The notes under the pieces are model-generated. The model searched no databases. It was not told the DNA's origin and saw nothing but the letters and a program-made list of their open reading frames with translations. 64,000 nt of DNA, taken from IMG/VR virus record IMGVR_UViG_3300046169_000120, positions 1-64,000 of that record, one strand, 5' to 3'. The translations under genes and the position numbers were made by a program. Source of the stretch: a virus. Each line of letters opens with the position of its first letter. Positions within the stretch are counted from its first letter, which is position 1. Shown here one piece after another: positions 26,833 to 36,167 of this stretch.

Positions 26833-27393
26833 ATGAATGTTTATACCAAGGAGACTTTTATTGAATTACAAAAAAGAACTGGAGCAGGGACAAATCGCTT
26901 CTGTTTAAAAATGGATATTCAAAAAGCCAAAGACTTATTATGTGACTGCTCCCAAGTTCTTATCGACAATAAAGTCAATCCAATGCTACTATTTGGTAGT
27001 CTCTTAGGCTATTATAGAGATAACGATTTAATCCCACATGATGTAGATATGGATATCGGCGTACTAGACTCTAATAATATTAAAAAAATATATGACTTAA
27101 TCGAGCAAGGTTGCTTCAAAAAATATGGAATCCTAGGAATAAAAGATAGGGAGTTTTCGCTTTTTAGAGATGGTTTTTATGTTGATATTTATTGTTTTAT
27201 AAAAGAGGGTTCTAGGTATTTATCAACTTTAGGCTACCCTTTGTATTTTCTTGAAGAAAAGAACTTTCCGTTGCAAAAAATTAACTTCTTAAATGTTGAA
27301 TTCTCTACAGTTCGTGATATTAATGAATATTTAGTAGACAGGTATGGATCAGACTGGAAAACCCCTAAAGAAAATCATGGATCAAAATTCTAA
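26833..27393 (+). CDS. LicD/fukutin-type nucleotidyltransferase-fold protein
   Basis: 186 residues from the ATG at 26833, just after the previous stop; a longer frame upstream is overlap only. MLLFGSLLGYYRDNDLIPHDVDMDIGV is the LicD signature (G-S-LLG-x2R, then DxDxDI with the catalytic aspartates), followed by DGFYVDIYCF. LicD proteins transfer phosphocholine or related phospho-groups to surface sugars. Here it would decorate the glycan made by the neighbouring transferases. Confidence 0.75.
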   Translation: MNVYTKETFIELQKRTGAGTNRFCLKMDIQKAKDLLCDCSQVLIDNKVNPMLLFGSLLGYYRDNDLIPHDVDMDIGVLDSNNIKKIYDLIEQGCFKKYGILGIKDREFSLFRDGFYVDIYCFIKEGSRYLSTLGYPLYFLEEKNFPLQKINFLNVEFSTVRDINEYLVDRYGSDWKTPKENHGSKF

Positions 27394-27940
27394 AAACTCT
27401 AAATACTGGACTGGTTTTTATTCGAATAAGCTAGTCACCCTAAAACCTTCTCCGTTTGCCATTTCATGCTTACCTTATATAAAAAAAGGTTCGACTTTAA
27501 TAGATGTTGGGTGCGGAAATGGGAGGGATTCTTCTTTTTTTGCGAGTTCTGGGGTTAATGTTTTATCTATAGATCAATCTTTTCCTCGTAATTCATTTAC
27601 CGGAAATTGCTTCTTCCTGAATAGTGATGTGGATAATATGCCAAACATAAAATGTGATTATATTTATGCCAGATTTTTCATTCATGCTATTCCACTAGAG
27701 AAAGAAATTAAATTTTTAAATTATATTAAAAACAATTGTAATGAATTTTTTATTGAAGCAAGATCAGATAAGAGTGAATTTGAAGGGGATCATTATAGAC
27801 GCTTTATAAACTTGCAACAATTAAAAGATAGGCTAGATTCACATGGGTTCAATTATGATATAGAAGAATCTAAGGATTTAGCGGCAACAGACACAGAAAA
27901 CCCCTTTATCATAAGAGTTTTTGGCAGAAACTATGATTAA
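27377..27940 (+). CDS. Class I SAM-dependent methyltransferase
   Basis: 187 residues from the ATG at 27377 (17-nt overlap with LicD). IKKGSTLIDVGCGNGRDSSFFASSGVNVLSIDQS is motif I with the acidic motif II, and CDYIYARFFIHAI the motif IV region. TehB/UbiG-like fold. Acting within a sugar operon it most likely methylates a glycan residue, but the substrate is unknown. Confidence 0.75.
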   Translation: MDQNSKNSKYWTGFYSNKLVTLKPSPFAISCLPYIKKGSTLIDVGCGNGRDSSFFASSGVNVLSIDQSFPRNSFTGNCFFLNSDVDNMPNIKCDYIYARFFIHAIPLEKEIKFLNYIKNNCNEFFIEARSDKSEFEGDHYRRFINLQQLKDRLDSHGFNYDIEESKDLAATDTENPFIIRVFGRNYD

Positions 27941-28277
27941 CTTAAATGTTGATGAAGGTTATGCATTTGACTATCTATCTATACTGGAAGTCAAATTTGA
28001 AAACATTAATAACCCTCAAACTTCTGAATCCTTTAAATACTGTAAAAGTTTTTTGAAATCTCAAATCGATTCAAATCTTTTTGATTTAATCTACAATTCA
28101 AAAGAATACCTTGAATGTAAAAAAGCAAATCAATTAACTTTTGATGCCGTAGAAAAAGCTAGATACGGAAAAATATCCGCAAAAGAAGTTGACGACTGTA
28201 ATATGAAAAGGTACAACGCAAAAATAAATCTTCAAAATAAATTTTTCAAAAATGCAGTATCAGAACATAAAACGTAA
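27933..28277 (+). CDS. Small hypothetical protein of a glycan locus
   Basis: 114 residues from MINLNVDEGYAFDYLSILEVKFENI. All helical, charged, no transmembrane segment, no known catalytic motif. Short helical proteins of this style sit beside heptosyltransferase-like genes in marine bacteria and phages. Overlaps its neighbours by 8 and 26 nt. Function not recognised. Confidence 0.5.
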   Translation: MINLNVDEGYAFDYLSILEVKFENINNPQTSESFKYCKSFLKSQIDSNLFDLIYNSKEYLECKKANQLTFDAVEKARYGKISAKEVDDCNMKRYNAKINLQNKFFKNAVSEHKT

Positions 28278-29055
28278 TTTACTTCAGATAAACTTATTTT
28301 CCTATCTTCATGATGGAAAAAATATCTTTTTTTGCAAAACTGATTTTTTAGGCTCTGCCTTCTCTCAAATTGAAAAAATTAAAAACAACATCATACTGAT
28401 CACCGGCAATAGCGATCATCAAGTCAACGACAACATAATAAAGCGAGCGCCCAAAAATATTAAGCATTGGTTTGCACAAAATGCTAATTCTGATAATATT
28501 TTCGGAATACCTATGGGCTTAGAAAATTCCATTGAATGTAAAATTAGCAACCACGGATATGTTTGGCCGCATGCTCAACCCAAGCATGATTATATATCAA
28601 CACTTTGCCCACAAGAGCCATCTGGATATATATATGCAAATTTCTCAATTAGCACGAATTCCCCCATAAGAAAAAAAGTATGTGATCTTTGTGAATCTAT
28701 TGAATATATCACTACAGACATTTGTTCAGATTACAAAGAAATTAATAAAAAAAGTTTTGCAAATTACATCAAAAGTATTCTAGAGCATAAAATGGTTGTT
28801 TGTCCAGAGGGCAATGGAGTGGACTGTCATAGAGTATGGGAAACCTTATTGGTCGGAAGAGTCCCTATAGTTAAAAAATCTACCGCAATGAACCATTTCT
28901 CGGAACTACCAATATTATATGTTCAGGACTGGGAACAATTAAAAGACAAAAAATACATCTTTTCAGAGTATCATCGCGTTAAAAATAACAATAAGCAAAA
29001 ATTACAATTTAAATATTGGGAATCACTTGTATTATCATTAAGAAATAATTTATGA
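28252..29055 (+). CDS. Exostosin-like (GT47-type) glycosyltransferase
   Basis: 267 residues. ILITGNSDHQVNDN, then YIYANFSISTNSPIRKKVCD and the donor-binding CPEGNGVDCHRVWETLLVGRVPIV, which parallels CPRGNTSVDTFRLYESLEVGAIPI in the gene at 7384. Here the domain is complete, unlike the split copy. Overlaps gmd by 4 nt. Confidence 0.7.
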   Translation: MQYQNIKRNLLQINLFSYLHDGKNIFFCKTDFLGSAFSQIEKIKNNIILITGNSDHQVNDNIIKRAPKNIKHWFAQNANSDNIFGIPMGLENSIECKISNHGYVWPHAQPKHDYISTLCPQEPSGYIYANFSISTNSPIRKKVCDLCESIEYITTDICSDYKEINKKSFANYIKSILEHKMVVCPEGNGVDCHRVWETLLVGRVPIVKKSTAMNHFSELPILYVQDWEQLKDKKYIFSEYHRVKNNNKQKLQFKYWESLVLSLRNNL

Positions 29056-30083
29056 AAAAAATAATAGTAACAGGAGTCACTGGCCAAGATGGAAGTCATA
29101 TGGTCGATTATCTATTAAAGAATACTGATCATGAAATATATGGTTCAGTGAGAAGGTTGAGCGTTAAAAATCACGAGAATATTCTGCATCTAGAAAATGA
29201 GCCGCGATTTCACTTGATTGACATGGATCTAAATGATGCTCACAGCATGCGCGATGTGATACTTGATATTCAACCCGATTACTTTATCAATTTTGCGGCA
29301 CAATCATTTGTCGCAGGTAGTTGGAATTATCCAATTCAAACATGGGATACAGACGCAGATGCAGTGCTACATATTCTTGAGTCAATTCGTCGATTTGTTC
29401 CTGATTGTAAATTTTATAATGCTGGATCAAGCGAAGAGTTTGGTGACGTCGTAACAAACCCTCAAAACGAAGATCATCCATTGCGACCACAAAGCCCTTA
29501 TGGCGCAGCCAAATGTGCAGCTAGGCACCTTGTACGCGTCTACAGAGAGTCTTATAACCTCTACGCTGTTCAAGGCTGGTTGTTTAATCATGAAGGAAGT
29601 CGTCGCGGTCTTGATTTCGTGACTCGTAAAATTTCTCACACAGTAGCAAGAATAAAAATTGCTCTAGAATTAAACAAAACAATCCCCATTTTGAAGCTCG
29701 GAAACATTGAAGCTCAACGCGACTGGAGTGACGCAGAAGATTTCATGGAAGGTGTTTGGTTGATGCTCAATCAAAAGGCTCCCAAAAATTATGTATTGGG
29801 TAGCGGCGAGATGCACACAGTGCGTGAATTTCTTGAAGAAGCTTTAAAATGCGCAGGTATCGAATTTGAATCGCGAGGTACAGAAGCTGATGAAAAATAT
29901 TATACTGTTGATGGCGAACTAATTTTTGAAGTTGATCCAAAATTTTATCGACCCGCAGAAGTGCACGAATTGTGCGGTGATCCATCGCTTGCAGAAAACG
30001 AAATGGGCTGGGTTCGCAAAACAGATTTTTACGGATTGGTAAAAAAGATGTATCAAAGCGATTATGCTTTGTTGACTCAATGA
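29052..30083 (+). CDS. gmd: GDP-mannose 4,6-dehydratase
   Basis: 343 residues, family length. GVTGQDGSH (8-16) is the NADP-binding Gly motif, FYNAGSSEEFGD supplies the catalytic Ser/Glu region, SPYGAAKCAARHL the Tyr-x3-Lys pair, and WLFNHEGSRRGLDFVTRKI the family signature (usually NHESPRRG). It converts GDP-D-mannose to GDP-4-keto-6-deoxymannose. The next gene completes the pathway to GDP-L-fucose, with a 4-nt overlap. Confidence 0.95.
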   Translation: MKKIIVTGVTGQDGSHMVDYLLKNTDHEIYGSVRRLSVKNHENILHLENEPRFHLIDMDLNDAHSMRDVILDIQPDYFINFAAQSFVAGSWNYPIQTWDTDADAVLHILESIRRFVPDCKFYNAGSSEEFGDVVTNPQNEDHPLRPQSPYGAAKCAARHLVRVYRESYNLYAVQGWLFNHEGSRRGLDFVTRKISHTVARIKIALELNKTIPILKLGNIEAQRDWSDAEDFMEGVWLMLNQKAPKNYVLGSGEMHTVREFLEEALKCAGIEFESRGTEADEKYYTVDGELIFEVDPKFYRPAEVHELCGDPSLAENEMGWVRKTDFYGLVKKMYQSDYALLTQ

Positions 30084-31036
30084 AGCGCAAATCAATCTTT
30101 CTAGCAGGTCACCGCGGAATGGTTGGATCTGCAGTTCTCAATTATTTACAAAGCAATGGTTACGAAAATGTAATCACACGAACTCGTGGTGAACTCGATT
30201 TGATTAGTCAATCACAAGTTGATAGTTTTTTCGCGAAAGAGCGTCCAGATGCAGTAATCATTTGCGCGGCAAAGGTTGGCGGCATTCTCGCAAACAATAC
30301 ATATCGCGCAGACTTTATCTATCAAAATCTACAAATAGCAAGCAACCTAATACATGCTTCAAGCAAATATAATGTTGAAAAACTAATCAATCTTGGTAGT
30401 TCATGTATATATCCTCGAGATGCAAAAATACCAATTGTAGAAGAAAGCCTCTTAACAGATGTATTAGAAAAAACAAATGAACCATATGCTATCGCAAAAA
30501 TAGCAGCAATCAAATTGTGCGAAAGTTATTACGAACAATATAACAATAATTTTTATTCGATTATGCCGTGCAACATGTATGGGCCGCGAGATAATTTTGA
30601 TTTAAAGAGCTCACATGTTTTACCCGCACTAATAAGAAAAGTGCATGAAGCAAAAGAAAGTGGCGCCGAAAATGTGGAAGTTTGGGGAAGTGGTAAACCA
30701 TTGCGCGAATTTTTATATGTTGACGATCTGGCGCAAGCAATAACATATTGCCTTGAAAATGTTGGCGCGAAAGATGTATACAGCAAAGACATCTCACACA
30801 TCAATTGTGGATCCGAAGATGAAGTATCTATTCTTGAATTGACACATTTGATACAAAAGGTTGTGGGCTATCAAGGAGAGATCGTCTTTGACTCTAGCAA
30901 ACCCGACGGAACCTACCGTAAAAAAATGGACAACACTCAATTATCAAACATTGGATTTACCGCAAAAACCTCTCTAGAACAAGGACTCAAAAAAACATAC
31001 GCCTGGTATCTAGAAAATAAACAAAAATTTGTGTAA
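30080..31036 (+). CDS. fcl: GDP-L-fucose synthase
   Basis: 318 residues. GHRGMVGSAVLNYL at 10-23, VGGILANNTYRADFIYQN, LGSSCIYPRDAKIPIVEESLL (catalytic Ser, Cys), and PYAIAKIAAIKLCESY (Tyr/Lys). It epimerises and reduces the Gmd product to GDP-L-fucose using NADPH. With gmd this gives the phage its own fucose donor, presumably used by one of the adjacent transferases. Confidence 0.95.
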   Translation: MKRKSIFLAGHRGMVGSAVLNYLQSNGYENVITRTRGELDLISQSQVDSFFAKERPDAVIICAAKVGGILANNTYRADFIYQNLQIASNLIHASSKYNVEKLINLGSSCIYPRDAKIPIVEESLLTDVLEKTNEPYAIAKIAAIKLCESYYEQYNNNFYSIMPCNMYGPRDNFDLKSSHVLPALIRKVHEAKESGAENVEVWGSGKPLREFLYVDDLAQAITYCLENVGAKDVYSKDISHINCGSEDEVSILELTHLIQKVVGYQGEIVFDSSKPDGTYRKKMDNTQLSNIGFTAKTSLEQGLKKTYAWYLENKQKFV

Positions 31037-31039
31037 TTA
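31031..31039 (+). promoter_or_regulatory. GTGTAATTA promoter element
   Basis: GTG-TAATTA ends 6 nt before the ATG at 31046 and overlaps the end of fcl (the TAA stop of fcl is inside it). It marks the switch from the sugar operon to the head/fibre group. Confidence 0.5.
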
Positions 31040-31045
31040 ATATCT

Positions 31046-32455
31046 ATGGAAAACGAATCTCACTCTGCAAAACGTTCTGGACCAAAGAGTTCAGCACAGA
31101 CCCCTGCTAAAAAATCCGAGCAAAAAAAAGGTTCTGACAAAAATAAACCTGGAAGCGCCGGAGAAAAAGGTAGTAAAATCACCTTTTCTGATCGCGTACT
31201 TGAGTCTTTAAAAACTAAAGTAAAAGAACACAATTCTAAATCAAGTAAAAAAGTTACGCTTTCTCAATTAAAGAAAGTATATCGTCGAGGAGCAGGTGCA
31301 TTTTCTTCTAGTCATCGGCCAGGCAAAAGTCGTGGTCAATGGGCTATGGCGCGAGTCAATATGTTTTTGAAAATGGTTCGCGGTGGAAAAGTTAAAGATA
31401 GTTACCGTAAGGCAGATCAAGATGTTGCGAAAGCATCAGCTGGTTTTATTATTGAAGATGGAGTGAGAGATGAAGCTAATCTTTTTGCAGAAGAAGATCT
31501 TATTGCCGCCAAGCTTGATATTGACAATCACCAACTACAAGAAGATCCAGAATTTACTGATGACATGTGGGATACAATTTTTATCGATGTCGATGAACTG
31601 GGTTTTGAAGAATACACAGATGAAGAAAGTTGGGCTGCAGAGAAAAATAAAGGTAAAAAACTAAACAAACCATTTCGCACACCAGGTGGACCAAAAAAGT
31701 TTTCTGTTTATGTTAAAAACGAAAAAGGAAATGTTGTTAAAGTAAACTTTGGCGATCCAAACATGGAAATTAAAAGAGACGACCCAAATCGTCGCAAAAA
31801 TTTCAGAGCTCGTCATAATTGTTCTAACCCTGGCCCCAAAACAAAAGCTCGTTATTGGAGTTGCAAAATGTGGAGCAAAAAGAGTGTTACTAACATCACA
31901 AAAGGTGAAGAAGAAAGCTCTGAAGAAGAAATTCTAGAAGAAACCTCTGCCTCCCCAAAAGATGATGTGGAAAAAATATTCATGGATCATTGTGCAAATT
32001 ACGATAATGACCTAGTTAACACAGCTGGCATGGATAAAGATAAAACCTATGCAGCTTGTTCTATTCAATATAAAAAAATGAAAAGTTCTCTTTATGAAAA
32101 AGGTCAAGCAGGATTAACAGAAGAACAAAAGAAACTTCCAAAACCCCTGCAAGAGGCAATCTTGAAAAAACAAGGTGTAAAGATGGATGAATCTGAATCT
32201 GGTTTGTGGGAAAATATCCAAAAAAAGAAAAAACGCATGGGTAAAAATTACAAGCCAGCAAAACCCGGAGATAAAGACTATCCATCAAAAAAAGCAATTA
32301 AAAAAGCCCAATCCGCAGATGAAGAAAAAGACTTCAAGCCACACATGATGTACGACCCAAAAACAGGAAAAGCTGTAGAAGTAAAAACATATAAAAAACA
32401 TCTAGAATTAAAAGATAAGGGTTATACCCACGAAAAGTCTAACCCTCAAAATTAA
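31046..32455 (+). CDS. Large charged phage protein (possible capsid-internal or head protein)
   Basis: 469 residues, very rich in Lys, Glu and Ser. Residues about 45-125 contain VTLSQLKKVYRRGAGAFSSSHRPGKSRGQWAMARVNMFLKM, a motif recurrent in phage proteins of unknown function. Residues about 235-285 contain FGDPNMEIKRDDPNRRKNFRARHNC followed by KARYWSCKMWS, another conserved phage motif with cysteines. Residues 310-350 have DHCANYD and AACSIQYKKMK. The mix of conserved islands in disordered linkers suggests an internal head or DNA-associated protein. No enzyme recognised. Confidence 0.6.
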   Translation: MENESHSAKRSGPKSSAQTPAKKSEQKKGSDKNKPGSAGEKGSKITFSDRVLESLKTKVKEHNSKSSKKVTLSQLKKVYRRGAGAFSSSHRPGKSRGQWAMARVNMFLKMVRGGKVKDSYRKADQDVAKASAGFIIEDGVRDEANLFAEEDLIAAKLDIDNHQLQEDPEFTDDMWDTIFIDVDELGFEEYTDEESWAAEKNKGKKLNKPFRTPGGPKKFSVYVKNEKGNVVKVNFGDPNMEIKRDDPNRRKNFRARHNCSNPGPKTKARYWSCKMWSKKSVTNITKGEEESSEEEILEETSASPKDDVEKIFMDHCANYDNDLVNTAGMDKDKTYAACSIQYKKMKSSLYEKGQAGLTEEQKKLPKPLQEAILKKQGVKMDESESGLWENIQKKKKRMGKNYKPAKPGDKDYPSKKAIKKAQSADEEKDFKPHMMYDPKTGKAVEVKTYKKHLELKDKGYTHEKSNPQN

Positions 32456-32461
32456 TAAGCT

Positions 32462-33976
32462 ATGGACAATAAAAAGATAACCGAATTACCGTTAGAAGCG
32501 TTACCATCGAACGACGATGTACTGGCGATAGTAAGCGACCCAATTGGTACGCCCCAAACACGACAAGTAACAGTGTCAAATTTGTTAGCGCTCACTCCCG
32601 ACAATTCAACCCCTGTTACACTCGCCACTGTCGCAAGCAATTACTTGTCGTTGAGTGGACAACAACTTACGGCAGGTACAGTTCCAGTTTCATTGGGAGG
32701 TACAGGAGCAACAACTGCTGCCACTGCTCGTACAAGTTTAGGTGTTGATGCATCAGGAACCGACAATTCAACCCCTGTTACACTCGCCACTGTCGCAAGC
32801 AATTACTTGTCGTTGAGTGGACAACAACTTACGGCAGGTACAGTTCCAGTTTCATTGGGAGGCACAGGAGCAACAACTGCTGCCGCTGCTCGTACAAACC
32901 TTGGAATTTCGGGTGCATCTCTAAGTTTTGAAACGGAGGCTGGAGCCACCCGAACCCTTAGCGACAGTGATAGTGGAAAAGTTATCTCATGCACTAATAC
33001 AAGTGATGTAACGATTACAATCCCTAGTACATTAACTTCTGGCTTTAACTGTAGGATAGTTCAATCGGGTACAGGGCAGGTTGCTGTAACAGCTGGATCA
33101 GGAGTAAATCTTTACGGGTACGCTGGTTTAGCAACAGCGGGTAGATATGCCGCAATTAACATTGTACCTGTATCGAGTTCGACTTATGTAATCGAAGGTG
33201 AGGCAACATTTCCCCCAGGTGATTTCGATAACAATATTTACGCAGTACGACTTGATGGTGCTACAGAGTATTTAGCGACAGGTAGCACCTTTAATTCTCT
33301 CTTTCAAGACAGTTTTAGTATGTCATTTTGGGCTAGGGTTGATGCATCATCGACCGGACTTCGGTTCTTGGCAACTAGTGCAATTTCGGGAGTCAATAGG
33401 TTTCAAGTAAACTTCTCAGGGTCAGCAATGTCTGCGTATATTAGTTGCAACTCTGCACAAGATACGCTTACTGCAAGCACAAGTCACACATACACCGATT
33501 GGTTTCATGTAGCTGTTGTTGCAGAACAAAGCGGAAGTAATCTGAATTTTAAATTATATGTTAACGCAAGTAACGATGATTCAGGGGTCTTAGCTACAAA
33601 TTTATCTAACTTCACAACTTCAACAAACCTTCTTTTAGGTGCAAGAACTACAGCTGGAAATTCAGGGTCTTACGGATGGCTTGGAGATATAGACGAAGTT
33701 GCATTTTTCAATACTGCTTTATCAGGTCCACAGGTAGCAAATATTTACAAAGGCCAAAATAATGGAGCAACAACAGGAGGAACTAATGGTGTTCCAGGTG
33801 ATCTGACCACATTCAGTCCCGCACACTGGTGGAGAATGGGCGATAGTGATTCTGCATCAAGCGGTGGAATCGTGACTACTATAACCGACCTAAGAGGTAG
33901 CGTTGATTTGTCGGGTCAGAACACCCCTGTTTACCACGACCTAAGTACAGACCCTGATTCAATACACGTAGCTTAA
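32462..33976 (+). CDS. Tail fibre protein with GGTGATT repeats and LamG domain
   Basis: 504 residues. N-terminal 45 residues (KITELPLEALPSNDDVLAIVSDP) are a common virion-attachment start. Two copies of VPVSLGGTGATTAATARTSLG are the classic phage fibre repeat. Residues about 245-500 are a LamG/concanavalin-type jelly roll (YAVRLDGATEYLA, SFSMSFWARVDA, WLGDIDEVAFFNTAL, HWWRMGD), a carbohydrate-binding fold. First of three LamG fibre genes, followed by a 74-aa companion gene. Confidence 0.8.
   Translation: MDNKKITELPLEALPSNDDVLAIVSDPIGTPQTRQVTVSNLLALTPDNSTPVTLATVASNYLSLSGQQLTAGTVPVSLGGTGATTAATARTSLGVDASGTDNSTPVTLATVASNYLSLSGQQLTAGTVPVSLGGTGATTAAAARTNLGISGASLSFETEAGATRTLSDSDSGKVISCTNTSDVTITIPSTLTSGFNCRIVQSGTGQVAVTAGSGVNLYGYAGLATAGRYAAINIVPVSSSTYVIEGEATFPPGDFDNNIYAVRLDGATEYLATGSTFNSLFQDSFSMSFWARVDASSTGLRFLATSAISGVNRFQVNFSGSAMSAYISCNSAQDTLTASTSHTYTDWFHVAVVAEQSGSNLNFKLYVNASNDDSGVLATNLSNFTTSTNLLLGARTTAGNSGSYGWLGDIDEVAFFNTALSGPQVANIYKGQNNGATTGGTNGVPGDLTTFSPAHWWRMGDSDSASSGGIVTTITDLRGSVDLSGQNTPVYHDLSTDPDSIHVA
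32600..32923. repeat. 162-bp direct repeat inside the fibre gene
   Basis: The run beginning GACAATTCAACCCCTG at 32600 recurs at 32762 nearly unchanged for about 140 bases, encoding the two GGTGATT fibre repeats. A recent in-frame duplication. Confidence 0.8.
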
Positions 33977-33977
33977 T

Positions 33978-34202
33978 ATGAGAAAATATGTAATTATAGA
34001 TAAATCGGAAGTTAGCTTGGTTGACTTTTCTAAAACATTAATGACATCAGAGAATACGCTATTTTACTCCCTTGATGGCACAAAAACTGTAATTAAGTAC
34101 GAAGGTGATGAGCCATTCTTTTTGGCAGGAAAAACAGAATACAGTCATAGCGAAATAATAGTAATTCTAGATACTGACTTTTGGCGAGAAAACGAATCAT
34201 AG
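33978..34202 (+). CDS. Fibre-associated 75-aa family protein, copy 1
   Basis: 74 residues: KYVIIDKSEVSLVDFSKTL, SLDGTKTVIKYEGDEPFFLAG, YSHSEIIVIL. Two paralogues at 35818 and 36873, each directly downstream of a fibre gene. Similar small proteins accompany fibre genes in marine phages. One copy per fibre suggests a dedicated assembly chaperone or cap, which is inference. Confidence 0.6.
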   Translation: MRKYVIIDKSEVSLVDFSKTLMTSENTLFYSLDGTKTVIKYEGDEPFFLAGKTEYSHSEIIVILDTDFWRENES

Positions 34203-34210
34203 AAAACATC

Positions 34211-35821
34211 ATGCCTGCACCACAAAGTTTTAATAAAATATTACTCACAACAAGCAATGAAAGTGAAAAAAATATTACATTGCAAGAAATTAGCGGACAA
34301 TTATATATAAATGATCATCTTGTTATTACATCTGCAAATATTGGATCGTTGTCAAATATTACAGTTATCGAATCTGATGTAACAACACTACAAACCGACC
34401 TAACAACACTGGATACTAGCGTAAGCACTTTACAATCTGAAGTGTCAACATTACAAGCAAGTTCTGGCACCTCAGTTTTAACAAATTCAAGTAGTGTAAG
34501 TTTTGACGGAACTAACGATCAAGCTCGAACATTTAGCGCTTTTGAATCAATGTTTCAAAGTAGCTTTAGTATTTCAGGTTGGGGAAAGCTTAATAACACC
34601 TCAGGTTTAAAGTTTTGGTTTGGAGTAAATGTTTCTGGGACCAGTCGTTATCAATTATATTTTAGCGGCTCAACATTGTATTCATTTATTCAATCTGGTG
34701 GCACTAGTGGAGATACCTTAAATAGTAATTCTAGTAGTGCTTCATTTACAGACTGGTTTCATGTTTGTGTCACATACGAACAAAGCGGCGCAAATCTGAT
34801 ACAAAAAATGTACATAAATGGATCCTTTGTTGACTCAGGAACTACCTCTACTGATTTATCCAATTGGTCAAACACAAGTCAAGACATGTTAATTGGCTCC
34901 AGGAACACTACTGGACAGTATGTTTGGAACGGGTTGATGGATGAGCTTGCATTTTTTGACTCAGCATTGTCTTCATCTGATGTGACTGCTATTTATAATA
35001 GCGGAAGTCCGACAGACTTAACCAATCTTAACCCCATACATTGGTGGAGAATGGGGGATGACGATAGCTCCACTGGTACTACAATTACTGATCAAGGTAG
35101 TGGAAGTGCAGATCTAGCCCTAACGAATGGACCAACATTTTCAACTAATATCCCCGAAGAAGAAGAGGTTTTCTCTAACACTTACAGCTTAAGCCTTGAC
35201 GGCGCTAATGACTATTTAAGCATAAGCGCTTCTAGTTATTCTATATCTGGCAACAAAAGCTTCTCAGCATGGCTTAAACCTACCTCAGGCTCTTATCACT
35301 ATCTTTGGGGTTACGGTACAAATTTATATGCTTTGTATTTCGACTCGTCCGCAGTTTCAATAAGAATGTGGCCGTCAGGTCAAGGCGGAGGATCAGGCAG
35401 AACTTATCAACGTATGGTTTCGCCCGTCTCGCTTACAAACGGTTCTTGGTACAATATAACCATCACTGGAGACGGAACTACATTAAAGTTATATGTTAAC
35501 GGGCAATCCGCGGCGAGTACTTACACAGACAATGACGATTGGTATTTTGAAACAGCCTTGAGGGCTGGAGCTTCAGGAACTTCTTTTTCGGGTCTTGTGG
35601 ATGAATTTGCATTCTTTAATTCTACTTTAAGCAGCTCCGAAGTGAGCGCCATTTATGGAAGCGGTGAACCTTCAAGCCTGAGCGATTACAATCCTCATTT
35701 ATGGTGGAGAATGGGAGACAATGACGGGGGTACAGGCACTACCGTCACAGATCAAGGTAGTGGCAGCAACGACGCAACACTAACCAACGGACCAACATTT
35801 TCAACAACAATACCATCATGA
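34211..35821 (+). CDS. Tail fibre protein with coiled coil and two LamG domains
   Basis: 536 residues from the ATG at 34211, 8 nt after the previous stop. Residues 50-90 are a short Thr/Leu heptad coiled coil (VTTLQTDLTTLDTSVSTLQ). LamG domain 1 spans about 95-310 and LamG domain 2 about 325-536, both with WWRMGD and DE(L/F)AFF strands. The second LamG is nearly identical in DNA to the one in the gene at 37108. Carbohydrate-binding fibre, with overlap of 4 nt into the next small gene. Confidence 0.75.
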   Translation: MPAPQSFNKILLTTSNESEKNITLQEISGQLYINDHLVITSANIGSLSNITVIESDVTTLQTDLTTLDTSVSTLQSEVSTLQASSGTSVLTNSSSVSFDGTNDQARTFSAFESMFQSSFSISGWGKLNNTSGLKFWFGVNVSGTSRYQLYFSGSTLYSFIQSGGTSGDTLNSNSSSASFTDWFHVCVTYEQSGANLIQKMYINGSFVDSGTTSTDLSNWSNTSQDMLIGSRNTTGQYVWNGLMDELAFFDSALSSSDVTAIYNSGSPTDLTNLNPIHWWRMGDDDSSTGTTITDQGSGSADLALTNGPTFSTNIPEEEEVFSNTYSLSLDGANDYLSISASSYSISGNKSFSAWLKPTSGSYHYLWGYGTNLYALYFDSSAVSIRMWPSGQGGGSGRTYQRMVSPVSLTNGSWYNITITGDGTTLKLYVNGQSAASTYTDNDDWYFETALRAGASGTSFSGLVDEFAFFNSTLSSSEVSAIYGSGEPSSLSDYNPHLWWRMGDNDGGTGTTVTDQGSGSNDATLTNGPTFSTTIPS

Positions 35822-36045
35822 GAAATTACGTTATAATCGATAAATCAGAAGTTGCAAATATCGACTTCTCTAAAGTTAAAGAAACCTCGTTAGAAACCTT
35901 GAGATACTCTATAGACGGAACAAAAACATTTGTGAAGTTCGAAGGAGATACTCCTACATTTCTATCAGGCAAACAACAATATACTCACTCACAAATTCTA
36001 GAAATTCTTGCTGGAGAAGAGTGGGTAAGCGGAGAGCCAATTTAA
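35818..36045 (+). CDS. Fibre-associated 75-aa family protein, copy 2
   Basis: 75 residues, paralogue of the gene at 33978: NYVIIDKSEVANIDFSKV, SIDGTKTFVKFEGDTPTFLSG, YTHSQILEILAGEEW. Start overlaps the LamG fibre stop by 4 nt. A 122-nt gap follows, with a weak AT-rich hairpin (ATTCTG/CAGAAT, no T-run) and a promoter element. Confidence 0.6.
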   Translation: MRNYVIIDKSEVANIDFSKVKETSLETLRYSIDGTKTFVKFEGDTPTFLSGKQQYTHSQILEILAGEEWVSGEPI

Positions 36046-36154
36046 AAAATAGAAAACAAATCATATTCTGTATAAGCAGAATTCATAAAAAACCCGCGCT
36101 TATATAAAATAAAAAAAATACATATAAAACTGTTTCCCATGGAGTTGATTTTCT

Positions 36155-36162
36155 TGTAAATA
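36155..36162 (+). promoter_or_regulatory. TTGTAAATA promoter element
   Basis: TAAATA ends 5 nt before the ATG at 36168. Lies in the 122-nt gap after the second 75-aa gene. The leading base is T rather than G. Confidence 0.4.
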
Positions 36163-36167
36163 TTTCT

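Noticed and set aside
36060-36110. Weak hairpin (ATTCTG/CAGAAT) after the second 75-aa gene as a terminator
   Set aside because: Short AT-rich stem and no T-run; not convincing compared with the four strong GC-stem terminators here.
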